This document shows positions 1 to 5,060 of a stretch of 10,644 nucleotides of DNA, piece after piece (the first letter of the stretch is position 1; every line of letters starts with the position of its first letter). This DNA is from Rickettsiales bacterium (GTDB lineage Bacteria > Pseudomonadota > Alphaproteobacteria > Rickettsiales > UBA3002): positions 1 through 10,644 of the forward strand of contig JAJTIB010000136.1 in the NCBI GenBank assembly GCA_021300075.1, in the 5' to 3' direction. The notes beneath the pieces were generated by a model. It made no database searches. It worked only from the letters and a program-made list of their open reading frames with translations, and had not been told where the DNA came from. A program made the position numbers and the translations under genes.

Positions 1-654
1 CGTCACTACCACATCCGCACCCGCCACCGCTTCTTCCGGCTTGCTGGTAAGCGTAATATGCGCGCCGCGCGCCTTGGCTTCGTCGAGAATTTCCTTGTTG
101 GGCGCGAGCGTTTTCGGGCAGGCAAGATGCAACTGAAAATGGAATTTTTCGGCAGCGATAATCCAGCTATTGGCCATGTTATTGCCGTCCCCCACCCAGG
201 CCACTTTTTTGCCTTTAATGCCGCCCAAATGCTCCTCGACCGTCATCACATCCGCCAGCAACTGGCAGGGATGGAGCAGATCCGTCAGGCCGTTAATCAC
301 AGGGACAGTGGCATATTGCGCGAGTTCCAGAAGCGAAGCATGGGAATAAGCGCGAAGCATTAACACATGACAATAACGCGAAAGCACGCGGGCAGTATCG
401 GCCACTGTTTCGCCGCGGCCAAGCTGCAGGTCATCTTTCTGCAGCACCACCGCGTGACCGCCCAGCTCGGTGATTGCAACTTCAAACGAGACACGGGTGC
501 GGGTTGAGTTTTTCTCGAAAATCATGGCCAGGGATTTTCCCGCAAGCGTATGTTCATCGCCGCGCGCACGCATCGATTTACGGCGCACCGCTTCGCTTAA
601 AATCGCATTCAGATCCGCCGCACTCAGCGACCGCCAGTCGAGGAAATGTCGCAT
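1..654 (-). CDS. argF: Ornithine carbamoyltransferase, 3' end cut by window edge
   Basis: Catalyses carbamoyl phosphate + ornithine to citrulline in cytoplasmic arginine biosynthesis. The 218 visible residues cover the N-terminal carbamoyl-phosphate domain and the start of the ornithine domain; the C-terminal third, including the usual HCLP motif, lies outside. Visible family motifs are STRTR at residues 50-54 (carbamoyl-phosphate binding), LMLRAYSH around 98-105, HPCQ at 128-131, and VGDGNNMANSW at 154-164, which marks an ornithine rather than aspartate transcarbamylase. The N-terminus MRHFLD is typical of the family and fixes the ATG at 652-654. A GAGG ribosome site (659-662) lies 4 bases upstream, inside argD. 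The first 31 bases overlap the 3' end of argD in another frame, implying translational coupling. The gene is missed if a stop codon is required, because it runs off the window. Confidence 0.96.
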   Translation of the reverse strand, partial: MRHFLDWRSLSAADLNAILSEAVRRKSMRARGDEHTLAGKSLAMIFEKNSTRTRVSFEVAITELGGHAVVLQKDDLQLGRGETVADTARVLSRYCHVLMLRAYSHASLLELAQYATVPVINGLTDLLHPCQLLADVMTVEEHLGGIKGKKVAWVGDGNNMANSWIIAAEKFHFQLHLACPKTLAPNKEILDEAKARGAHITLTSKPEEAVAGADVVVT

Positions 655-1808
655 AAAGCCTCTTTCAGTTTTAGCAGCGCCTCATCCACCTCCGCCGCAC
701 TCACATTGAGGGGTGGCATCAGCCGCAGCACATTGGTGACGCTTGGCGCACTCGTCAATCCTTTTTCCAGCAGCTTCGCTGCGAGCGTCCGCGCGTCAGC
801 CATCGGTACCAGCCCCAGCATCAGCCCAACGCCGCGCACCTCACGAATAACCTCCGGGTACTGTGCTTGCAGCACTTCAAGCCCCGCTTTCAGGCGTGCC
901 CCCATACTGCTTACCTGCGTGAAAAATCCCGGCGCCAGCAGTAGTTCTAGGACTTTACTCGCAATCGCCATCGCCAGCGGATTCGAGCCGTAAGTCGAGC
1001 CATGCGAACCGGCAGGCAAAATCCCGCCCACGCGCTCGGTGAGCAGCGTAGCGCCAAGCGGGAAGCCACCGCCAATAGCCTTGGCAACACTTGCGATATC
1101 GGGCGCAATGCCGGCGCGTTCAAAAGCGAACAACATCCCCGGGCGGCCATAACCGCATTGCACTTCGTCGCACATCAGCAAAATTCCTTCGCGATCGCAA
1201 AGCGCGCGTATCTGGCGCAGGAAATCGAGGTCAAACGCGCGTACTCCGCCCTCGCCCTGAATTGGTTCGAGTAAAATTCCGGCGGTGTTCCTGCAAATGG
1301 CATTTTGCACGGCTGCGAAATCATTGAATGCCACGCGGTCAAAGCCAGTGAGCAACTGGCCGAAACCCGCACGCGCACTGTCATTGCCACCGGCGGAGAT
1401 GCCACCATAGGTGCGGCCATGAAACCCGCCCTCAAACGTAATGATACGGTGGCGATAGGGTGCGCCGGTTTCATAGTGATAGCGGCGCAGAAATTTAATC
1501 CCCGCCTCGACCGCTTCGGCGCCCGAGGAGCAGAAAAATACCGAATCCGCAAAGCTCGCCGTAACAAGCTCGGCCGCGAATTTTTCAAGCTGTGGCGTCA
1601 TGAACTGGTTGGAACAGTGCCAGAGTTTTTCGGCTTGCGTTTTGAGCGCTTCTACCAGCGCCGGGTGGCCGTGGCCAAAGGCATTGACCGCGATCCCAGC
1701 CGCAAAATCGAGATAGCGCTTGCCTGCCGCATCGAACAGGTAACTGCCCTGCCCGTGGGTCATCACGACGCCGCTGCGGCGGTAAATCGGAAGGTAAGGG
1801 GTAATCAT
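624..1808 (-). CDS. argD: Acetylornithine aminotransferase (class III PLP aminotransferase)
   Basis: Converts N-acetylglutamate semialdehyde plus glutamate to N-acetylornithine, two steps before argF; the family often also has succinyl-diaminopimelate aminotransferase activity for lysine synthesis. At 394 residues it is full length. Visible motifs: SSGAEAVEAGIK at 94-105 (phosphate-binding loop), FHGRTYG at 129-135, EPIQGEGGV at 181-189, LMCDEVQCGYGR at 211-222 with Asp214 expected to contact the PLP ring nitrogen, SVAKAIGGGFPLGA with the Schiff-base Lys243, and HGSTYG at 269-274. The GAEAV variant, where enteric ArgD has an Asn, is common in alphaproteobacterial enzymes. The ATG at 1806-1808 has AAAGGG at 1816-1821, 7 bases away and inside the end of the permease gene. 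Only 3 bases separate the two genes. The stop TGA at 624-626 lies within argF. Confidence 0.97.
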   Translation of the reverse strand: MITPYLPIYRRSGVVMTHGQGSYLFDAAGKRYLDFAAGIAVNAFGHGHPALVEALKTQAEKLWHCSNQFMTPQLEKFAAELVTASFADSVFFCSSGAEAVEAGIKFLRRYHYETGAPYRHRIITFEGGFHGRTYGGISAGGNDSARAGFGQLLTGFDRVAFNDFAAVQNAICRNTAGILLEPIQGEGGVRAFDLDFLRQIRALCDREGILLMCDEVQCGYGRPGMLFAFERAGIAPDIASVAKAIGGGFPLGATLLTERVGGILPAGSHGSTYGSNPLAMAIASKVLELLLAPGFFTQVSSMGARLKAGLEVLQAQYPEVIREVRGVGLMLGLVPMADARTLAAKLLEKGLTSAPSVTNVLRLMPPLNVSAAEVDEALLKLKEALCDISSTGGR

Positions 1809-1811
1809 GGC

Positions 1812-2585
1812 CTAACCCTTTAGACGGTAGCCACGGCGAATCATGCTGTAGCTGGCAATCCAGAGGGCGATATTGGTAACCACCAGCACTACCCCGCCCA
1901 GCCATGGCGAGGAATCGCTGTAACCGATGAGGGCATAGCGGAAGCCGTCTATCATATAGAAAAAAGGGTTGGCGTGGCTGATATGCTGGAACAGCGGCGG
2001 CAAATCATGCAGCGAATAAAACGTGCCCGAAAGAAACGACAAGGGCGTGACCACATAATTGGTATAGGCCGCGATCTGGTCGAAGGTCTGAGCCATGATA
2101 CCGGCAATCAGCCCCAGAAGCGCCAGCATCATGCTCGAGGCGAGGACGAAAAATATGACCGCCCACCCATGCTGCACAGTGAAGGGCACGAACAGCCACA
2201 TCGCGGCAGAAACACTAAGCCCCACGAGCACGCCACGGGTGACACCACCCATCACCAGGCTGAAAGTAATCTCGCCCGCAGAGAGCGGCGGCATGAGCAG
2301 GTCGTTGATGACACCTTGGATTTTCTGCAGCATCAGCGATGAGGAGGTATTGGCAAAAGCATTCTGCACAATCGCCATCATGATAAGGCCGGGGGCGATA
2401 AAAAGATCGTACGGGATGCCGTCAATCAAACGGCCATTTGCGCCCATGGCCAGCGTCAGAATCGCGAGAAACAGCAGGGTCGTGACCATGGGCGCGACGA
2501 CCGTCTGGTTCCAGACTTTGAGGAAGCGCCAGGTCTCGCGGATATAAAGGGTCTGAAGCCCAATCCAGTTAGTAGTGGTGAACAT
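1812..2585 (-). CDS. ABC-2 type transporter permease, YadH-like
   Basis: Inner-membrane permease of an ABC exporter; the substrate cannot be read from the sequence. With the ATG at 2583-2585 it is 257 residues, the normal size for this family. About six membrane segments are visible, near residues 28-46, 60-80, 108-134, 141-165, 172-192 and 228-247. The ABC-2 signature is strong: APGLIMMAIVQNAFAN at 64-79, then SGTFYSLHDLPP at 186-197 and HANPFFYMIDGFRY at 204-217, before the last helix. The frame stays open upstream to a TTG at 2633. I reject that start because the extra 16 residues are Cys-rich and unlike the family, while MFTTTNW aligns with known YadH-like N-termini. No convincing ribosome site precedes the ATG. 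No ATP-binding subunit is in the window, so it must be encoded elsewhere. Its stop is 3 bases from argD, so the two are co-transcribed; a role in arginine metabolism is not implied by that alone. Confidence 0.9.
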   Translation of the reverse strand: MFTTTNWIGLQTLYIRETWRFLKVWNQTVVAPMVTTLLFLAILTLAMGANGRLIDGIPYDLFIAPGLIMMAIVQNAFANTSSSLMLQKIQGVINDLLMPPLSAGEITFSLVMGGVTRGVLVGLSVSAAMWLFVPFTVQHGWAVIFFVLASSMMLALLGLIAGIMAQTFDQIAAYTNYVVTPLSFLSGTFYSLHDLPPLFQHISHANPFFYMIDGFRYALIGYSDSSPWLGGVVLVVTNIALWIASYSMIRRGYRLKG

Positions 2586-2638
2586 AGGCACGCAATAAAC
2601 TATTTGGCAGGAACTGCAAGAGGTGTGCAACAACAGGC

Positions 2639-3139
2639 TTACGCCGCGAAAGTATAGGTGCTGAGCTCTGGGTTAGTCAGAAGCGCCATATTGCGCTGAT
2701 AAGCAATGGCAGCGGTTGCACGCGGGTTGGGGCTGGCCCCAGCACTTGCTGCCGGATATGGGGATTCAATGTTCGCAGAGCTCGTCTTGGTTTGAGCATA
2801 AAACACGCCGTCTTCACCCTCAACGAACTCGACTTCCTCCGTATTCGTTGCGGATGCAGGAGCTTTACCGAGTGCCGCCGCTGGCAGACCGAATAGCGCC
2901 AGTTCCTCACTTGGACGCAGGTCGTTAGGAGCCTGTGCATAGTCGCGGAAAAAACGTGGGCGGCTGTCATAGCCGGTGCGCGGGCTGAAGGCCGCGTCCT
3001 GCCCTGCGGCGCCTCGGCCAGACTGCCCTGCTGCTTCCGCCTTGGCGGCGCGTAGCGCACGCGCCAGAGCCTCCTGCCCGATTTCCGAAAAACTGGCAGA
3101 CAGCACCGCATTGAGTGACTTATTTAAGCCGGCGACCAT
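2639..3139 (-). CDS. Uncharacterised Ala-rich 166-aa protein
   Basis: I do not recognise a family. The 166-residue product is rich in Ala, Pro, Ser and charged residues. It has no signal peptide, no membrane segment and no cysteine. Residues about 1-40 (through ALARALRAAKAEAAG) look amphipathic and helical. Residues about 40-75 are Gly/Arg-rich and probably disordered. An acidic stretch, EEVEFVEGEDGVFYAQ, sits at about 100-115. The C-terminus, about 139-166, is a possible second helix (ATAAIAYQRNMALL) ending in STYTFAA. The ATG at 3137-3139 is the only plausible start because an in-frame stop lies seven codons upstream. The ribosome site is weak: AGGGA is about 15 bases away. A good promoter at 3224-3252 points at it, and the permease gene follows after 53 bases with no visible terminator, so it probably heads the permease-argD-argF transcript. 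That makes it likely a real gene rather than a spurious frame. Confidence 0.72.
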   Translation of the reverse strand: MVAGLNKSLNAVLSASFSEIGQEALARALRAAKAEAAGQSGRGAAGQDAAFSPRTGYDSRPRFFRDYAQAPNDLRPSEELALFGLPAAALGKAPASATNTEEVEFVEGEDGVFYAQTKTSSANIESPYPAASAGASPNPRATAAIAYQRNMALLTNPELSTYTFAA

Positions 3140-3143
3140 CGTA

Positions 3144-3156
3144 GAAACGACGTTTC
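3144..3156. repeat. 13-bp dyad next to the start of the 166-aa gene
   Basis: GAAACG and CGTTTC arms flank a single base, 4 bases upstream of the ATG at 3137-3139. The one-base centre is too tight for an RNA hairpin with full pairing, so a DNA-binding dyad is more plausible than an mRNA structure. It lies about 60 bases downstream of the inferred transcription start. Its function is unknown and a chance dyad is possible. Confidence 0.35.
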
Positions 3157-3223
3157 CCTAAACACCAGCTCCACTTGCCCGCATCGCCTTAAGAGTAGCG
3201 ATATCTTGCTTTGATTGAGAGTG

Positions 3224-3252
3224 ATTTTATGCTAAACGCGCCGCGTCGTCAA
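3224..3252 (-). promoter_or_regulatory. Sigma70-type promoter for the 166-aa gene and arginine operon
   Basis: On the minus strand TTGACG (3247-3252) and TAAAAT (3224-3229) are separated by 17 bases, close to the housekeeping consensus. The inferred start near 3217 leaves a leader of roughly 75-80 bases before the ATG at 3139. The first two bases of the -35 box are also the end of the T-tract of the upstream terminator, so the two units are packed with no spare DNA. No ArgR-type operator is obvious. Confidence 0.65.
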
Positions 3253-3281
3253 AAGAAAAACGGGGGCTGTACACCCCCGTT
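3251..3281 (-). terminator. Rho-independent terminator of the BI-1-family gene
   Basis: A perfect 8-bp stem (AACGGGGG at 3259-3266 with CCCCCGTT at 3274-3281) closes a 7-base loop. On the minus strand it is followed by a T-rich tail, TTTTTCTTTT, at 3260 to 3251. It begins about 30 bases after the stop of the membrane-protein gene. The orientation of the T-tract shows it serves minus-strand transcription. Confidence 0.93.
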
Positions 3282-3312
3282 ACAATAACTGAAAATCATC
3301 AAGCGATTCGGT

Positions 3313-4062
3313 CTATCGACGATCACCCAGGATTCTGAGCAAATTGATGAAGAGATAGATGAAATCGAAATAGAGCGACAAAGCGCCGAGGATGGAGGCT
3401 TTTTTCGCCGCCTCGCCCGAGCCACCCGTCGTGTAATAAAGCTCTTTCACCTTCTGCGTATCATAGGCGGTCAAACCCAGTGCCAGAAACACGCCCACGT
3501 AGGAAAGAGCAAGATCCAGACCACTGGCCTTGAACCAGAAGACATTGAGCAGCGAGACAATCAACACTGCCCAGATACCGACAAAGAGGAACGTACCCCA
3601 GCTCGTCAGGTCGCGTTTGGTGGTGTAGCCGTACATGCTAAGAAGCCCAAACGTCCCCGCCGTGATGAAAAAGACCTTGAGAATGCTGGCACCGGTATAA
3701 ACGAGGAAGATGGAAAACAAGCTCAGCCCCATCAGTACCGCATAGCCCCAGAACGCCATCTGCACGCCCTGCGCGCTCATTTTATGGGCGCGGAAGCCGA
3801 GGATAAGTACCATAGCGAGGGGAGCAAAAGCGATCATCCAACCTAAAGGCGACATACCTGTGGCTGCCCCATCCGGCCCTACGGCAATCACCAGCCGCAG
3901 AAAGGCCTCGGAAGTGCCGGCGAAATAAGACACAATGGCTGTCAACAACACGCCGCTGGCCATATAGTTATATACCCGCAGCATGTGGGCGCGCAAACCC
4001 TGATCCACCGCTGCCATTGCCTGTGACTGAACTTCCGATTGCGTACGATTCCATGGTTCCAT
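3313..4062 (-). CDS. Bax inhibitor-1/YccA family membrane protein
   Basis: Inner-membrane protein of the BI-1 (TMBIM) superfamily. Members include the Bacillus YetJ pH-sensitive calcium leak channel and E. coli YccA, an FtsH modulator; the function here is inferred only by family. At 249 residues it shows seven hydrophobic segments, near 34-50, 71-90, 100-121, 127-145, 153-175, 184-200 and 223-244. The family signature is clear at the C-terminus, GALSLYFDFIYLFINLLRILG at about 226-246, together with GLTAYDTQKVKEL at 196-208. Asp201 and Asp233 correspond in position to the conserved Asp pair proposed to gate YetJ. The N-terminal tail (1-30) is polar and Gln-rich, as usual in alphaproteobacterial members. 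The ATG at 4060-4062 has AGGAG (4072-4076) 9 bases upstream. It has its own promoter and terminator, so it is monocistronic. Confidence 0.94.
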   Translation of the reverse strand: MEPWNRTQSEVQSQAMAAVDQGLRAHMLRVYNYMASGVLLTAIVSYFAGTSEAFLRLVIAVGPDGAATGMSPLGWMIAFAPLAMVLILGFRAHKMSAQGVQMAFWGYAVLMGLSLFSIFLVYTGASILKVFFITAGTFGLLSMYGYTTKRDLTSWGTFLFVGIWAVLIVSLLNVFWFKASGLDLALSYVGVFLALGLTAYDTQKVKELYYTTGGSGEAAKKASILGALSLYFDFIYLFINLLRILGDRR

Positions 4063-4127
4063 AGTTAAAGACTCCTTTTTTATTGGCTTCCGGCATGGCC
4101 TGAAGGCCTCACCCTGATACCCGAGTA

Positions 4128-4157
4128 ATTATATAGGATATTTTGACACGCTTGCAA
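4128..4157 (-). promoter_or_regulatory. Sigma70-type promoter for the BI-1-family gene
   Basis: Minus-strand TTGCAA (4152-4157) and a perfect TATAAT (4128-4133) are separated by 18 bases. The predicted start, near 4121, gives a leader of about 60 bases. The leader contains a small GGCC-TTCA-GGCC inverted repeat (4097-4108), which is probably incidental. The surrounding DNA is AT-rich compared with the flanking genes. Confidence 0.7.
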
Positions 4158-4219
4158 GTAGTCTTGAACAGAACAGCTATTGCTTTGATTGTAAGAAATA
4201 TTTCTGCAAAGAGAGCTAC

Positions 4220-4250
4220 CCGTCGGAAGCAGGGCGAATACTTCCGACGG
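4220..4250 (-). terminator. 10-bp hairpin downstream of rpsU, possible terminator
   Basis: A perfect 10-bp stem (CCGTCGGAAG at 4220-4229 with CTTCCGACGG at 4241-4250) closes an 11-base loop, starting 13 bases past the rpsU stop. On the rpsU strand the downstream bases are GTAGCTCTCTTTG, with no proper U-tract, so it is not a canonical rho-independent terminator. It could still end or protect the rpsU mRNA. Its position between rpsU and the next promoter supports a 3'-end role. Confidence 0.55.
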
Positions 4251-4263
4251 CCTTGGCTTGATA

Positions 4264-4467
4264 CTAATCGAACATATCGGATTTTTTGCGTGCCAGCTTG
4301 CGGGCGCGACGAACAGCTTCGCCAGCCTCACGGACGCGTTTTTCGGAGGGTTTTTCATAATGCTTACGCATTTTCATTTCGCGGTAAATGCCCTCGCGCT
4401 GCATTTTCTTTTTCAAAACGCGCAGCGCCTGATCCATGTTATTATCACGGACAGTGACTTCGACCAT
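4264..4467 (-). CDS. rpsU: Small ribosomal subunit protein bS21
   Basis: Component of the 30S subunit, located near the anti-Shine-Dalgarno end of 16S rRNA and important for initiation. The 67-residue product is highly basic. It has the family start MVEVTVRDNNMDQALRVLKK, followed by REMKMRKHYEKPSEKR (residues 29-44) and the Arg/Lys-rich helix RRARKLARKKS. Length and motif order are normal. The ATG at 4465-4467 is preceded by GGAGG (4476-4480) with an 8-base spacer, a strong ribosome site fitting high expression. It is divergent from gapR and followed by a strong hairpin, so it is probably transcribed alone. Confidence 0.97.
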   Translation of the reverse strand: MVEVTVRDNNMDQALRVLKKKMQREGIYREMKMRKHYEKPSEKRVREAGEAVRRARKLARKKSDMFD

Positions 4468-4513
4468 GCGACTTACCTCCTCTCCCGGTTGGGGCGCTCT
4501 TCTTAAGCATAAT

Positions 4514-4522
4514 TGTGGATAA
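4514..4522 (-). promoter_or_regulatory. Consensus DnaA box upstream of rpsU
   Basis: The minus strand reads TTATCCACA, an exact match to the DnaA box TTATNCACA, about 47 bases upstream of the rpsU start and inside the rpsU-gapR divergent spacer. It falls within the spacer of a weak candidate rpsU promoter (TTCACC, 18 bases, TATGCT). A DnaA effect on rpsU or gapR is inference only. A second exact match occurs inside a coding sequence at 8873-8881, so single boxes do arise by chance here. Confidence 0.4.
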
Positions 4523-4541
4523 GCGCAAGGGTGAAGTTGCG

Positions 4542-4575
4542 TTCAGAAGTCAGAAGTCTGAAATCAGAATCCTGA
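4542..4575. repeat. Cluster of short direct and inverted repeats
   Basis: CAGAAGT occurs twice in tandem (4545-4551 and 4552-4558, with the first base shared by phase), followed by degenerate copies CTGAAAT and CAGAATC. The 21-base block 4542-4562 is also bounded by the inverted arms TTCAGA and TCTGAA. A GAATC (GANTC, the recognition site of the alphaproteobacterial CcrM methylase) sits at 4567-4571. It lies between the rpsU and gapR starts. It may be a regulatory cluster or merely simple-sequence drift. Confidence 0.4.
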
Positions 4576-4661
4576 AGGTGGCATCACTAATCTGTAAGCC
4601 GCCCGCTAACTAAATACCCAATACTAACTTTTAACCACACCATAAAAAAAGGAGAGCAAGC

Positions 4662-4937
4662 ATGGCTAAAACCCCTGTTGCCGGCGGCATAGAATCAACC
4701 AAACTGAAAAGCTATATCGAGCGCCTCGAGCGGCTGGAGGAGGAAAAATCCGGCCTCGCAAGCGACCTGCGCGACGTGTTTGCTGAGGCCAAATCCAACG
4801 GGTTTGATACCAAAACCATGCGTCAGGTGCTCAAATTACGGAAGATGAAGGCAAATGACCGGATGGAAGCCGAGTATATGCTCGACCTCTATAAACGCGC
4901 CCTCGGTATGGAGGGCGAGTACGAAGAGGCAGCGTAA
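4662..4937 (+). CDS. gapR: GapR-type nucleoid-associated protein (DUF2312)
   Basis: In Caulobacter GapR binds overtwisted, AT-rich DNA ahead of replication forks and transcription and stimulates gyrase and topoisomerase IV. The 91-residue product has the whole family layout: a short N-terminal tail, then the coiled-coil helix LKSYIERLERLEEEKSGLAS (16-35), the DLRDVFAEAKSNGFDTKTMRQVLKLRK core (36-62) that forms the DNA-binding tetramer surface, and the acidic C-terminus MEGEYEEAA. The family is about 90 residues, so this is full length. The ATG at 4662 has AGGAG (4650-4654) with a 7-base spacer. It is the only plus-strand gene here, divergent from rpsU and convergent with the sensor-kinase operon. 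I could not identify a convincing promoter in the 194-base upstream spacer. Confidence 0.96.
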   Translation: MAKTPVAGGIESTKLKSYIERLERLEEEKSGLASDLRDVFAEAKSNGFDTKTMRQVLKLRKMKANDRMEAEYMLDLYKRALGMEGEYEEAA

Positions 4938-4965
4938 CCGCTCAGAAATTTAAAGCCGGATGAAT

Positions 4966-4989
4966 ACCCCTCTATTCGGTTGGGGGTTT
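4966..4989 (+). terminator. Weak candidate terminator of gapR
   Basis: ACCCC (4966-4970) can pair with GGGGT (4983-4987), with a T-G pair extending the stem and a run of three Ts at the end. The stem is short and the T-tract minimal. It lies 28 bases after the gapR stop, in the 123-base convergent gap before the end of the kinase gene. The rest of that gap (4990-5060) has further weak inverted repeats (for example GTGAA/TTCAC at 5001-5018) but no clear terminator for the kinase operon. Confidence 0.3.
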
Positions 4990-5060
4990 GCGAAGTGCAG
5001 GTGAAAACATGGGTTCACTCGTCCGCCTCCGCCGGCGATGGGTGGACTGCTGGCTCCCTA

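Noticed and set aside
1305..1823. 172-aa open frame on the plus strand opposite argD
   Set aside because: It lies wholly antisense to a well-conserved enzyme gene, and its product is Arg/Ala-rich with no recognisable motif or ribosome site.
2586..2633. TTG start extending the permease by 16 residues
   Set aside because: The extension is Cys-rich and unlike permease N-termini, and the ATG at 2585 matches family length.
4080..4358. 92-aa minus-strand frame overlapping rpsU
   Set aside because: It overlaps rpsU out of frame, crosses the hairpin and the BI-1 promoter, and has no ribosome site; not a gene.
4938..5060. Possible small RNA or tRNA in the gapR-kinase convergent gap
   Set aside because: The weak inverted repeats do not form a cloverleaf, there is no promoter-like sequence, and 123 bases between convergent genes is ordinary.
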